A stretch of 50,820 nucleotides of DNA, taken from assembly GCA_018883065.1 (NCBI GenBank), contig VEQT01000014.1, forward strand, positions 1 to 50,820, given 5' to 3'. This document shows, in pieces, positions 8,489-16,817 of the stretch (position 1 is its first letter; every line of letters begins with the position of its first letter). Below the pieces are notes generated by a model. That model saw only the letters and a program-made list of their open reading frames with translations, had not been told where the DNA came from and ran no database searches. The position numbers and the translations under genes were made by a program. The stretch comes from Flavobacterium sp. (GTDB lineage Bacteria; Bacteroidota; Bacteroidia; Flavobacteriales; Flavobacteriaceae).

Positions 8489-9130
8489 ATGAAAAAACTA
8501 TTTTTTTGGGTACTACTACTTGCCCTAAGTGTACAAGTACAAGCCCAAGATAAAAAAGCAAAAAACCTATTGAACCAAGTGAGTTCAAAAGTAAAAAGTT
8601 ATAAATCCATAAAGATTGATTTTAAATACAGTTTGCAAAATGCCAAGGAAAATGTAAACCAAGAAAGCAGTGGATCGGTAGTTTTACAAAACAACAAATA
8701 TCAATTGCAACTCATGGGTGTTACCAAACTCTTTGATGGCAAACGCGTCTATACCATCAACCCGGAAGACGAAGAAATTACCATATCAAAAGGAAACGAC
8801 AAAGAAGATAATTTGATTACCCCATCAAAAATGTTGACTTTTTACAACAAGGGCTATTCCTATACTTGGGATATTAGTCAAAACGTAAAAGGCCGCAGTA
8901 TTCAATACATCAAATTGGTTCCGACCACAGCCAAAGATCAACGCAAACAAATTTTGTTGGGTATAGACGTTAAGGCCAAACAAATTTACAACCTGATTGA
9001 AGTGGGTAAAAACGACACCAAAACAACCTTGACTGTAGTCTCGTTCAAAACAAATCAAAAACTCTCGGCCAATCAATTTAAGTTTGATAAAGCCAAATAC
9101 CCCAACTATTACATCAATACGATAGAATAG
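8489..9130 (+). CDS. LolA-like outer-membrane lipoprotein carrier
   Basis: A 213-aa periplasmic protein with a clear signal peptide (cleavage after QVQAQ). The remainder is a beta-rich half-barrel pattern typical of LolA, which shuttles lipoproteins from the LolCDE complex to the outer membrane. In Bacteroidota this LolA-like gene commonly follows ftsK, as it does here. The next gene is an LptF/G-type permease, so the segment is an envelope-biogenesis operon. Confidence 0.88.
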   Translation: MKKLFFWVLLLALSVQVQAQDKKAKNLLNQVSSKVKSYKSIKIDFKYSLQNAKENVNQESSGSVVLQNNKYQLQLMGVTKLFDGKRVYTINPEDEEITISKGNDKEDNLITPSKMLTFYNKGYSYTWDISQNVKGRSIQYIKLVPTTAKDQRKQILLGIDVKAKQIYNLIEVGKNDTKTTLTVVSFKTNQKLSANQFKFDKAKYPNYYINTIE

Positions 9131-9133
9131 ACT

Positions 9134-10576
9134 TTGAAAATTCTAGACAAATACATTCTACGCACCTTTTTGTTTACGTTTACTTCGGTATTTGTGATCT
9201 TGTTTCTCATTTTTATCCTACAAACCATTTGGCTTTTTATAGCTGAATTGGCGGGTAAAGATTTGGACACCATTGTCATTCTTAAATTTTTATTGTTCAA
9301 AATGCCAAGTGTTGTGCCCTTGGTGTTGCCACTTTCGGTTTTATTGGCCTCCATTATGACCTTTGGCGATTTGGCCGAAAACTATGAATTTGCTGCGATC
9401 AAATCATCTGGAATTTCCTTTGGACGAGCCATGCGCAGTTCAACCGTATTTATTTTAATTTTAAGTATTGCCGCTTTTTTCTTTGCCAACAATGTAATTC
9501 CCTTGGCCGAATATAAGTTTATCAATTTTAGAAAAGACATTGCTCAGGTAAAACCGGCTATGGCTATTGCCGAAGGGCAATTTAGTGATGTGGGATATTA
9601 CAACATTAAAGTAGATAAAAAATCAGGTGAAAATGGAAATTACTTGCAAGGCATTACCATTCACAAAAAAATAAATCAATACGACGGTAGTAAAAATGTA
9701 ATAAAAGCCAAAAATGGCGAGCTCATAAGCAGCAACGATTCAAACATCTTGCAAATGGTGCTCAATGATGGCTACTATTACGAAGACGTGATTCCTAAAA
9801 AATACGAAGACCGGAATAAGTTGCCATTTGCCAAATCATCGTTTAAGAAATACATCATTAATATTGATTTGTCAAAATTAAATGGCTCGGCCGAGGGCAC
9901 AGCTGAAATTACAAATACGAATACCATGCTTACCGTGAGTGAGTTGAAATACACCCTAGATTCACTCCAAAAAATATACCGCAGAGATATTCAGTCGTTT
10001 ACCGAAAATATTTCACAACGGAATGCCTTAAATGAAAAAAGCATTGCTAATCAACTTAAACTAAAAAAATATAGCTACAACGAAAATTTGTTAGCAGATA
10101 AAACTGTTTTGCAAAAGAAAGACATTTTTACCATGGCCCACAGTAGCATTACCAATACCAATTACTCGATTGAGGGTGCTAAATTTGAAATGGAAGCCAA
10201 AACCAAAAACATAAATAACCACTGGATAGCCCTTTTTGACAAATTTGTAATTGCCTTTGCCTGTATTTTGATGTTCTTTATTGGAGCGCCTTTAGGAGCG
10301 ATAATCCGTAAAGGAGGACTGGGCTTACCAATCGTATTTGCTGTGTTAATTTTTATCATCTTTCACTTTATCAATACGTTTGGTAAAAAAGTGGCGCAAG
10401 AAAACGGCATATCTCCCTTTTTGGGCTGCTGGATGTCAACTTTGGTGTTGTTGCCACTTGCAGGCTTCTTATCATATCGAGCCACCAATGATTTAGGTTC
10501 GTTCTCCTTTGATGCAATTAGTTTACCCATACAAGCTTTCTTTAAAAAATTATTTCCCGGTTCTAAAAACGTATAA
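9134..10576 (+). CDS. LptF/LptG family permease (YjgP/YjgQ)
   Basis: Inner-membrane permease subunit of the lipopolysaccharide export ABC transporter. The 480-aa protein has three N-terminal spans, a long periplasmic beta region (about 130-350) and three C-terminal spans, the family architecture. The start is a TTG at 9134, three bases after the lolA-like stop; it gives the expected N-terminus [15 protein letters not shown]. The central part contains an extra helical insertion (about 275-350). I cannot decide between LptF and LptG. Confidence 0.9.
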   Translation: MKILDKYILRTFLFTFTSVFVILFLIFILQTIWLFIAELAGKDLDTIVILKFLLFKMPSVVPLVLPLSVLLASIMTFGDLAENYEFAAIKSSGISFGRAMRSSTVFILILSIAAFFFANNVIPLAEYKFINFRKDIAQVKPAMAIAEGQFSDVGYYNIKVDKKSGENGNYLQGITIHKKINQYDGSKNVIKAKNGELISSNDSNILQMVLNDGYYYEDVIPKKYEDRNKLPFAKSSFKKYIINIDLSKLNGSAEGTAEITNTNTMLTVSELKYTLDSLQKIYRRDIQSFTENISQRNALNEKSIANQLKLKKYSYNENLLADKTVLQKKDIFTMAHSSITNTNYSIEGAKFEMEAKTKNINNHWIALFDKFVIAFACILMFFIGAPLGAIIRKGGLGLPIVFAVLIFIIFHFINTFGKKVAQENGISPFLGCWMSTLVLLPLAGFLSYRATNDLGSFSFDAISLPIQAFFKKLFPGSKNV

Positions 10577-11710
10577 ATGAAAATGGATCCCATACAATTA
10601 AATACCATAGAAGAAGCCATAGAAGATATTCGCCAAGGCAAAGTGATTATTGTAGTGGATGATGAAGACCGAGAAAACGAAGGCGATTTTTTGGCCGCCG
10701 CTGAACTGGTAACGCCCGAGATGATCAATTTTATGGCTACACACGGGCGAGGTTTAATTTGTGCACCGCTCACAGAAAAACGCTGTCATGAATTGGAATT
10801 GCATTCTATGGTAAAAAATAACACCGATCACATGGAAACAGCCTTTACTGTCTCGGTCGATTTAAAAGGACAAGGCGTAACCACAGGGATTTCGGCTGCC
10901 GATAGAGCCAAAACCATTTTGGCTTTAGTGAATGAAGATACCAAACCCTATGATTTAGCCCGTCCAGGACACATTTTTCCGTTGACCGCCAAACAAGGTG
11001 GAGTTTTACGACGCACAGGGCATACCGAAGCCGCCATCGATTTTGCCCGTTTGGCTGGTTTTAAACCCGCTGGAGTTATTGTAGAAATCATGAACGAAGA
11101 CGGCACTATGGCACGTTTGCCTCAATTGGTAGAAGTGGCCAAAAAATTTGATTTGAAATTGGTATCCATCGAAGATTTAGTTGCCTACCGCATGCAACAC
11201 GACAGCTTGATCGTGAAAAAAGAAGATTTCGAAATGGAAACGCGGTTTGGCTCCTACCGACTTCGTGCCTATTTGCAAACTACCAATAAGCAAGTTCATA
11301 TCGCGCTCACCAAAGGAAGTTGGAACAATGGAGAACCCATACTCACTCGTATTATTTCAAACCAAGCCAATACCGATATATTAAATAGCTTGACCGATAG
11401 CCGTGACAAAATCATGGAAGATGTGTTTTTGCGCATTAACCAAGAACAAAAAGGAGCAGTTGTTTTTATTAATAGTGAGAAAGACTCTTCTGATTTGCTA
11501 AACCGCTTAAGTGAACTCAAACAATGCCAAGCCGAAGGCATCACCAAAATTCCACAAATAAAAATGGACGTCAAAGACTTTGGAATTGGCGCTCAAATTT
11601 TACATGATTTGGATATTTCCAACATTCGCCTCATTACCAACTCTATGCAAGCGAAACGAGTGGGCATGATTGGCTACGGTTTGGAAATATCGGAGTATGT
11701 AGGGTATTAA
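10577..11710 (+). CDS. ribB: 3,4-dihydroxy-2-butanone-4-phosphate synthase with degenerate GTP cyclohydrolase II domain
   Basis: Riboflavin pathway enzyme making DHBP from ribulose 5-phosphate. The N-terminal ~205 residues carry DHBP synthase motifs: [21 protein letters not shown] and RRTGHTEAA. The C-terminal ~170 residues align with GTP cyclohydrolase II, but the zinc-ligand Cys triad is absent: the stretch equivalent to SLRCDCG reads SLTDSRD. That half is therefore expected to lack cyclohydrolase activity, and the name RibBA would be misleading. The gene begins one base after the permease stop, so it is probably cotranscribed. Confidence 0.93.
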   Translation: MKMDPIQLNTIEEAIEDIRQGKVIIVVDDEDRENEGDFLAAAELVTPEMINFMATHGRGLICAPLTEKRCHELELHSMVKNNTDHMETAFTVSVDLKGQGVTTGISAADRAKTILALVNEDTKPYDLARPGHIFPLTAKQGGVLRRTGHTEAAIDFARLAGFKPAGVIVEIMNEDGTMARLPQLVEVAKKFDLKLVSIEDLVAYRMQHDSLIVKKEDFEMETRFGSYRLRAYLQTTNKQVHIALTKGSWNNGEPILTRIISNQANTDILNSLTDSRDKIMEDVFLRINQEQKGAVVFINSEKDSSDLLNRLSELKQCQAEGITKIPQIKMDVKDFGIGAQILHDLDISNIRLITNSMQAKRVGMIGYGLEISEYVGY

Positions 11711-11789
11711 ACAACTACCAAAATAAATACAGCATTGCCAAAAGAAAGTCCATGTTGTATTGCTGATTTTTCTTTTTGACTCATCAGGG

Positions 11790-12539
11790 CTACGTTGAAA
11801 TTGCATGCCTAAGCAACTCCATGTACCCTTGCACCACCGCTTGAATCTCCTTAAAACGATTTGATTTTTCGATTCCCGGTTCATGGAGATACAAGTTCCT
11901 GTTGATTTCGAGCATGATCGATTGCACGGCTTTGTTTTTTTTATAAAATACAAGCGGTACTATGGCTCCACTATAGGGCCAATTGATTCCTAAGGAATAA
12001 CCTGCTTGCTCAAAATAGACCTTCGAAATTTCGATAAACAAGTGTGGTGTATGGTAGGAATCAATACCGATATTAAAATCGGGTCTATTGGCTGTCTGAT
12101 CGAGATCACGCACCAATGGTTTTGACGGATAGGAATGGCAATCCAAAATAAGGCAAATCCCTTGCCTATCGAGCTGTTGCTCAACCAATTTTTGAAATTG
12201 CTGGTGGTGAACGTGATAATAATTTAACAGGATATGGTGCCGAAATGAAGACGTTACTTGACGCATCGGTTGTCCATTATCAAATTTTTCATATAAAGCG
12301 CCCATACCCACTTTTGACATGACTTCATCAGCATCATCAGGAAATCGCTCCACATCACAAAAAACCCGCGAAAAGGGAGCTATACATTTGATATCTACAG
12401 ATGATTCAAACAATTCGTCGGTATACCAATCGGTTAATAACTTAATTTCTTCATTAATGGCTTCTTTGTCAGATATAAATCCTTCATAAGTAGGAATATT
12501 TACTGCTGCATGCGGAATATGTAAGAGTAGTTTTTTCAT
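11790..12539 (-). CDS. N-formylglutamate amidohydrolase family protein
   Basis: A 249-aa FGase-type hydrolase, zinc-dependent in characterised members, normally cleaving N-formylglutamate at the end of histidine degradation. The N-terminus reads LLHIPHAAVNIP, and ILDCHSYPSKPL and DVERFPDDADE match family motifs. No other hut genes are nearby, so the substrate may differ. It is convergent with ribB, and a 40-bp gap separates it from the upstream reverse operon, which may or may not read into it. Confidence 0.82.
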   Translation of the reverse strand: MKKLLLHIPHAAVNIPTYEGFISDKEAINEEIKLLTDWYTDELFESSVDIKCIAPFSRVFCDVERFPDDADEVMSKVGMGALYEKFDNGQPMRQVTSSFRHHILLNYYHVHHQQFQKLVEQQLDRQGICLILDCHSYPSKPLVRDLDQTANRPDFNIGIDSYHTPHLFIEISKVYFEQAGYSLGINWPYSGAIVPLVFYKKNKAVQSIMLEINRNLYLHEPGIEKSNRFKEIQAVVQGYMELLRHAIST

Positions 12540-12579
12540 AGGTAAATAGGGAGCAATTCCTTGCTCCCCGATTGAAATG

Positions 12580-13026
12580 TTAAGTTAAATAATGCGGCGC
12601 ATTCATTGCGAGTATTTTATTTTGAGGCGTGAGTAATGTACCTCCCGACGGAATCGCTGTACTGTAATTCACCTCATTGTCCTTGAAAAAGTAAGCTCGT
12701 TCTGGCCCTTCAACTAAGCACAACAGGCAAGGTTTCTCGTAGTCCATTTCGATCTTGCTTTTGATATCATTTGTCCGTGCTATCAAAAGATCATGAACCG
12801 CCGAATTGGTATTGGCCTTAAAATGTGCTAAATCAGCTTCGCTTATTCCGTTAATGTGCGTGCCTGGATACTTGGTTACATCGGGTTCTACATTAAAATG
12901 AATGGGGATTTGCATGTATAGTGCATATCCTGACTTTAAAATTACATACGGAAAATGTCCGTAACCGGGTAAGAAATTGCGTATTTCAAACCACTTATCA
13001 TCTAGGTTATTGATCGTATTGTTCAT
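12580..13026 (-). CDS. Unrecognised protein, paralogue of the gene at 13295-13738
   Basis: A 148-aa soluble protein that I do not recognise. It shares most of its backbone with the 147-aa product two genes upstream: NLDDKWFE near the start, GYGKFPY or GYGHFPY, MQIPIHFNV, HINGISEA, CLVEGP, and a C-terminus with ILAMN(A/V)PHY. The conserved segments at both ends show that both copies are complete. It is the last gene of a compact reverse operon. No signal peptide, membrane helix or catalytic motif is evident; the conserved Cys in the CLVEGP region is a possible functional site. Confidence 0.75.
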   Translation of the reverse strand: MNNTINNLDDKWFEIRNFLPGYGHFPYVILKSGYALYMQIPIHFNVEPDVTKYPGTHINGISEADLAHFKANTNSAVHDLLIARTNDIKSKIEMDYEKPCLLCLVEGPERAYFFKDNEVNYSTAIPSGGTLLTPQNKILAMNAPHYLT

Positions 13027-13041
13027 ATTGTATTTTTTTGG

Positions 13042-13314
13042 TTATACATTTTTTGAATATATTTCTTGAAGTTGTTTTTTCACTTCAATTATTCTAGCTT
13101 GAATAGCTTGGTTTTCGGCGAGTTCAACCGCTTTGGATAGCGTGTCTAATTCTACAATCCGACTGTTGTTTCTCCCAATCCAAAGGTTTGGCGCTAGGTA
13201 GTACCGGTACGGATTTGAAGCTAAAATTTCTACTTTTTGTGCTGCTGTAGCCTCAACATGTTGAAACATAGGATGTGCATTTTTTTCCATTTTTTTAAAT
13301 ATAATGTGGGACAT
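13042..13314 (-). CDS. Unrecognised small protein between two paralogues
   Basis: A 90-aa (or 82-aa from an internal Met at position 9) soluble, largely helical protein. Its start overlaps the end of the upstream paralogue by 20 bp and it ends 15 bp before the next, so it is translationally embedded in the operon. The C-terminal half looks like a coiled coil (AVELAENQAIQARIIEVKK). I see no family resemblance. Confidence 0.6.
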   Translation of the reverse strand: MSHIIFKKMEKNAHPMFQHVEATAAQKVEILASNPYRYYLAPNLWIGRNNSRIVELDTLSKAVELAENQAIQARIIEVKKQLQEIYSKNV

Positions 13315-13738
13315 TCATGGCTAGTATTTGATTTTCGGAGGTAATAAGTGTGCCGCCTGCGGGGATACTTTCATGAAACTCGATACGGTTTTCTATAAAG
13401 TAAAATCCTATTTTAGGCCCTTCGACCAAACATAGACTACACGAATCATTTCGCTTTTCATCAATACTTTTTTTGGTAGATTTAGCTACCTCAATCAATT
13501 TATCATGTAGTTCGGTAGATTTGTCTATTTCGTAGGCTGATAGCTCTGCTTCGCTTATTCCGTTGATATGAATTCCAGGGTAATTTAAATCCTCATCGTT
13601 TACATTAAAATGAATAGGAATTTGCATAAATGCGTTAAAATCAGTTTTGATAAGTAAATAAGGAAATTTCCCATACCCTATTTTGAAATTGCGTTTTTCA
13701 AACCACTTGTCGTCTAAATTTTGTATCTCGATTTTCAT
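13295..13738 (-). CDS. Unrecognised protein, paralogue of the gene at 12580-13026
   Basis: A 147-aa soluble protein sharing NLDDKWFE, GYGKFPY, MQIPIHFNV, HINGISEA, CLVEGP and ILAMNVPHY with its paralogue. Its start overlaps the stop of the upstream 224-aa gene (ATGA arrangement), indicating translational coupling. The pair must come from a local duplication around the small 90-aa gene. Function unknown. Confidence 0.75.
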   Translation of the reverse strand: MKIEIQNLDDKWFEKRNFKIGYGKFPYLLIKTDFNAFMQIPIHFNVNDEDLNYPGIHINGISEAELSAYEIDKSTELHDKLIEVAKSTKKSIDEKRNDSCSLCLVEGPKIGFYFIENRIEFHESIPAGGTLITSENQILAMNVPHYI

Positions 13739-14409
13739 TGTGTTATTACATTGTTTTTTGATTCATACTCCAATAAAATTGCACGTAAATCAGCATCTGT
13801 TTCAATACCTATTAGCTTCTCAGCAATTGTATCTGTAAATTCCTTTGCTATTTTTTTACCCAAATGAGTTTTTGATGGCCTAAAATCAATAATATCGCCT
13901 TCATAAATCAAACCCATTTTGTAGAATAGAATGAGTAACATTTTCTCTACATAGGCGGGATTTTTGGATAAACTTTGGTCATATCCGTCAATCTTTGATC
14001 GGATAAATACCTGAAGTACATAATCATACTGCTCGTTGTAATCCCCAAGTAATTCATTCAACATGCCTTTATGGGTTTTGATAATCAGCGCAAAAACATT
14101 ATTCCATTGGTGATTCGTAATGTAGATATCGGTTGTAACACAGCTATCGTACTGTAAGAATAACTCGTTAAAACGATGGGTAACGGATCCTAATTTCACA
14201 GCCTTTGTACCGGTAAGATTCTGAATTTTTCCCATCCATTTTGGAAGCGCATCATAGGACGAAATATAAAAATGATTGGGAATAATCTCTTTGGCATAGT
14301 TGTCTAACATATTATCAAGTGATTGGTCTTCAGGAAGTTGATCCACACTTGCTTTCCCTTGGCCAATAATCATCGCATGGCCTCCAAATCTTGACATTAA
14401 ATACTGCAT
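13735..14409 (-). CDS. Unrecognised 224-aa protein of the five-gene reverse operon
   Basis: A soluble mixed alpha/beta protein with no signal peptide or membrane span. I see no catalytic motif. It overlaps the upstream gene by 13 bp and the downstream gene by 4 bp, so all members of the operon are coupled. It could be a scaffold or partner of the paralogous pair, but that is speculation. Confidence 0.7.
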   Translation of the reverse strand: MQYLMSRFGGHAMIIGQGKASVDQLPEDQSLDNMLDNYAKEIIPNHFYISSYDALPKWMGKIQNLTGTKAVKLGSVTHRFNELFLQYDSCVTTDIYITNHQWNNVFALIIKTHKGMLNELLGDYNEQYDYVLQVFIRSKIDGYDQSLSKNPAYVEKMLLILFYKMGLIYEGDIIDFRPSKTHLGKKIAKEFTDTIAEKLIGIETDADLRAILLEYESKNNVITQ

Positions 14410-14765
14410 GACTTGGATATAATGGTTAATGAACTTACCGCTTCGAGTTGAAACGAAATAGGATAATGCAGCAAGAGAATTTTCTTGAAATGCGTGCCTG
14501 TGCCATACATTGTTTCTGTGCGATTCAAACTGTAGGCCGCACCCGCAAATTGCAGATCATTATCAAAATACAATAACACAAAAGGGGCTACTTTGCTAAG
14601 CTCCAAAACGGTATTGGCTTTTTGATGAGTTACCTCTATAAATAAAGGTAAATGATCGTCTTGTAGTTCCCAAACATTAATAAAATGATTGGCAGTCGAT
14701 TTGACCGTGGCCTCAAGTAGAATCTTGGACTGGTCCTTCAGGGTAATTTGCATTGCATTTTTCAT
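14397..14765 (-). CDS. Unrecognised first gene of the five-gene reverse operon
   Basis: A 122-aa beta-rich protein without membrane segments. The central and C-terminal parts (FVLLYFDNDLQFAG, FKKILLLHYPISF) alternate hydrophobic residues as in a beta sandwich. It opens the operon and is preceded by a 355-bp gene-free interval with a structured segment that, in this orientation, would be its 5' leader. Family unknown. Confidence 0.65.
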   Translation of the reverse strand: MKNAMQITLKDQSKILLEATVKSTANHFINVWELQDDHLPLFIEVTHQKANTVLELSKVAPFVLLYFDNDLQFAGAAYSLNRTETMYGTGTHFKKILLLHYPISFQLEAVSSLTIISKSCSI

Positions 14766-14847
14766 ACAAATAAGATTTAGTTAAACAATCGTTATTTGTA
14801 TTCCGATAAATAGGTTGTCTGGGTAAACTGTCGTTTATTTTGACCGG

Positions 14848-14917
14848 ACGGGCCCGTATTGTTTTACCACCGTGGTGTCTTCACTCGGTTGGTACCCTTA
14901 ATGGGTTCGAAATACGG
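14848..14917. ncRNA. Candidate structured RNA or leader
   Basis: The 355-bp gap 14766-15120 has no gene but holds nested inverted repeats. CCGTATT (14854-14860) pairs with AATACGG (14911-14917) to close a junction. Inside are a hairpin ACCAC-C-GTGGT (14866-14876) and a hairpin ACCC-TTAAT-GGGT (14894-14906). A perfect 10-bp palindrome, ACGGGCCCGT (14848-14857), overlaps the closing strand and could form an alternative pairing. This part looks visibly richer in G and C than its surroundings. Read in reverse it would be a leader of the operon starting at 14765; read forward it precedes the PH-domain gene. It is not a tRNA: no T-arm or anticodon arm fits. Confidence 0.4.
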
Positions 14918-15120
14918 TGCATAGATAAAACTAAAAATAAATGTACGCAACTACTTGCTTCAATTTTATTTTAACTACACCAGTACTATTTTGTTGACAA
15001 CAACCTGTAAATCCTATAAAATATGGGGTTAACACACCTAACTGGGAAAAAAAATAAATTCTATTTAAAGGCAAAAAACTACCTTAGCAACTTACAATTT
15101 TTAACTTAATCGTCAATTTT

Positions 15121-15501
15121 ATGGGGCTATTTTCAGCTTTATTAGGCAATGCCGGCGCAGTAAACCAAGAAGAATTAACTAAAAAATACCAACAATTACT
15201 CACCGATGGCGAACAAATTGAATTGGGATTTAAACTCATACGAGATACCTTTATCTTTACCAACAAGCGACTAATTTTGGTTGATAAGCAAGGTATAACA
15301 GGTAGTAAAACCGAATACAAATCTATTTTATACAAAAGCATTTCCCGGTTTAGTGTAGAAACAGCAGGTACTTTTGATCTAGAAGCCGAACTTAAAATAT
15401 GGGTATCGAGCGAATCGCAGCCTAGCATCAAAAAACAATTCAACAAATCGGTAAATGTGTATGAGGTGCAAAAAGTATTGGCTCACCATGTGTTGAATTA
15501 A
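15121..15501 (+). CDS. PH-domain protein (bacterial PH, YvbH-like)
   Basis: A 126-aa protein whose region 30-120 reads as a bacterial PH fold: DTFIFTNKRLILVDKQGITGSKTEY is the beta-hairpin signature of bPH domains, followed by KSISRFSVETAGTFDLEAELKIWV and a C-terminal helix. The N-terminal 30 residues form a helix. There is no membrane segment. Ligand and role are unknown; such domains are usually oligomeric adaptors. It is a single gene convergent with the regulator gene to its right. Confidence 0.85.
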   Translation: MGLFSALLGNAGAVNQEELTKKYQQLLTDGEQIELGFKLIRDTFIFTNKRLILVDKQGITGSKTEYKSILYKSISRFSVETAGTFDLEAELKIWVSSESQPSIKKQFNKSVNVYEVQKVLAHHVLN

Positions 15502-15525
15502 AGTATTGCTAAATTTTTCTTCCCT

Positions 15526-15569
15526 AAAAAAAAGCCAATTGATGCTGTTATTTCTAACATCAATTGGCT
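15526..15569 (-). terminator. Rho-independent terminator between convergent genes
   Basis: AGCCAATTGATG (15533-15544) is complementary to CATCAATTGGCT (15558-15569). On the reverse strand the stem is followed by eight T residues, so it is a strong terminator for the leftward HTH gene; it may also stop forward transcripts. Confidence 0.8.
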
Positions 15570-15572
15570 CTA

Positions 15573-15857
15573 TTATTTATTTAGGTAAGGCTTTAGTGCA
15601 TTTACATAAGCTTCAAAAGCGGCAATGCCTTTTGGTGTAATTGCACAACAAGTTAAAGGGTATTTTCCTTTGAATGATTTTTTAATTGTAAGGTAATTGG
15701 CTTCCCTTAATTTTTCTATTTGCACACTAATATTTCCCGATGTAGCACCCGTTTTTTCTTTTAAAAATGAAAACTCAGCCTCTTCTACTGAAAGCAAAAT
15801 AGAAATTATGGCTAATCGCAATTGAGAATGTAATAGCGGATCTAAGTTTTGATACAT
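15573..15857 (-). CDS. Winged-helix regulator (HTH_34/MarR-like)
   Basis: A 94-aa single-domain winged-helix protein. The recognition segment is TGATSGNISVQIEKLREANYL and the wing is IKKSFKGKYPLTCCAITPKG. Such small regulators in Bacteroidota often act with a neighbouring membrane protein; here the membrane gene is directly upstream with a 12-bp gap. I start at the internal Met (MYQNLDPLL), the usual family start; an ATG 4 codons earlier is possible. It may autoregulate through the palindrome at 16481-16499. Confidence 0.85.
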   Translation of the reverse strand: MYQNLDPLLHSQLRLAIISILLSVEEAEFSFLKEKTGATSGNISVQIEKLREANYLTIKKSFKGKYPLTCCAITPKGIAAFEAYVNALKPYLNK

Positions 15858-15869
15858 GAAGCAGTTCAA

Positions 15870-16442
15870 TTAGTTTTTGGCTGATTTTTCATAGAATCGT
15901 AAAATTATTCCAGGAACAATAAATGCAAATAAAACACCTGTTGCCAATAAAAGCAATTGAATTTGAAATTCAACAAAAAATCCCACTATTGACAACCCCC
16001 AACAAACAAGCGAACCCACTACAAATGCCCTGATTTTAAATGCGCTTCCAGAAACAAACGTAGTAATCGCGTATAGGCTAAGGATGATTGGATAGGTTGC
16101 TCCACCTATTTTGTTTGCAAAAAAGAGAATGATAAACAAACTGATGCCAAATGCAAACCACATGCTATTCAATACCGTTTCAACGTGTGTTTTGATTTTT
16201 TCTTCCCTTTTTTGTTTACGTAACATGAAAAATTGCACCAACAATGCCACAGGAATGGCAATTGCCCAACCCACAGCATTGTATGGATTGTCTTGAACTA
16301 ATAATATGTACTGCATTATACTTGCAATAAAAACTGCTCCCCCCCAGAGAATATAATAAGGGCTATCATCATAAAACCGACGTTGTGCCGATTTGATCAT
16401 TTGGGCAATAAAAGCTAATTGTTCTGTAGTTGAATGTTCCAT
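15870..16442 (-). CDS. Multi-span membrane protein paired with the HTH regulator
   Basis: A 190-aa inner-membrane protein. After a cytoplasmic N-terminus (~25 residues) there are about six hydrophobic helices. I do not recognise its family with certainty; the arrangement of membrane protein followed by a small winged-helix gene is common in this phylum. It is the first gene of the two-gene operon. Function unknown. Confidence 0.75.
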   Translation of the reverse strand: MEHSTTEQLAFIAQMIKSAQRRFYDDSPYYILWGGAVFIASIMQYILLVQDNPYNAVGWAIAIPVALLVQFFMLRKQKREEKIKTHVETVLNSMWFAFGISLFIILFFANKIGGATYPIILSLYAITTFVSGSAFKIRAFVVGSLVCWGLSIVGFFVEFQIQLLLLATGVLFAFIVPGIILRFYEKSAKN

Positions 16443-16469
16443 AGGATTTTACATAAGTTAAACTAAGCG

Positions 16470-16499
16470 CAAATATAAATTAGTTTATTATATAAACTA
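16470..16499 (-). promoter_or_regulatory. Promoter and palindromic operator of the membrane protein-HTH operon
   Basis: On the reverse strand TATATTTG (16477-16470) is a perfect match to the -7 box TAnnTTTG. Just upstream, arms TAGTTTA (16481-16487) and TAAACTA (16493-16499) form a perfect 19-bp inverted repeat in the -33 to -7 spacer region. This is a natural site for autorepression by the winged-helix protein. Confidence 0.6.
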
Positions 16500-16556
16500 T
16501 AATTATTTATAAAAAAATGAAAATTGATTTTTTTAGAAATATCAGGAAATTAAATA

Positions 16557-16585
16557 AAAAACCCGAAACTTTCGTTTCGGGTTTT
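16557..16585. terminator. Bidirectional hairpin terminator at the backbone-accessory boundary
   Basis: AAAACCCGAAAC and GTTTCGGGTTTT form a stem with loop TTTC, with A and T tracts on both sides. No protein gene in the window ends here from the right within 200 bp. It directly abuts the tRNA-3'-end-like sequence, which is what one expects if it once terminated a leftward tRNA transcript. Confidence 0.75.
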
Positions 16586-16603
16586 CAGTTGCGGAGAAAG
16601 AGG
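16586..16603 (-). other. Candidate left attachment site: tRNA 3'-end-like remnant
   Basis: On the reverse strand, CCTCTTTCTCCGC followed by AACTG resembles the last acceptor-stem bases of a tRNA gene, but the T-loop and the rest are missing. It is followed by a terminator, as tRNA genes often are. All genes to its left are conserved chromosomal types and all to its right are accessory. Together this suggests an attachment-site remnant made by integration into a tRNA gene. The remaining gap up to 16817 (about 200 bp) has no gene that I can identify. Similarity to tRNA ends is from memory, not a search. Confidence 0.35.
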
Positions 16604-16817
16604 TACTCACACCGCATATACTATTTTACTGATTATCAATTAGTTGTCGTTGTTCATGACGCGTCAACGTCACAAGTTGCAAAATAGTTTTTGGCAGGGC
16701 GACCGTTAATACCAAATTCCCTCTTGCAACGGTTCAAATTTAGAAAGAATCCCGAACCTAAACAATAAATTTTTGATTTATTTTCATTTCAAAAAACTTC
16801 AATTAATACCTATCGTA

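Noticed and set aside
11600..11953. Reverse 117-codon open frame
   Set aside because: It is a shadow overlapping the ends of ribB and the N-formylglutamate amidohydrolase gene in other frames.
14397..14765. DUF192-family protein
   Set aside because: A faint resemblance of the beta pattern exists, but the motif order does not fit.
14848..14917. tRNA gene
   Set aside because: The 7-bp outer stem resembles an acceptor stem, but no anticodon arm or T-arm with GTTCRA in the right place exists on either strand.
16604..16817. Truncated integrase or other protein on the reverse strand
   Set aside because: A short reverse frame (TLTRHEQRQLIDNQ) exists, but it lacks recombinase catalytic motifs and is too short to call.
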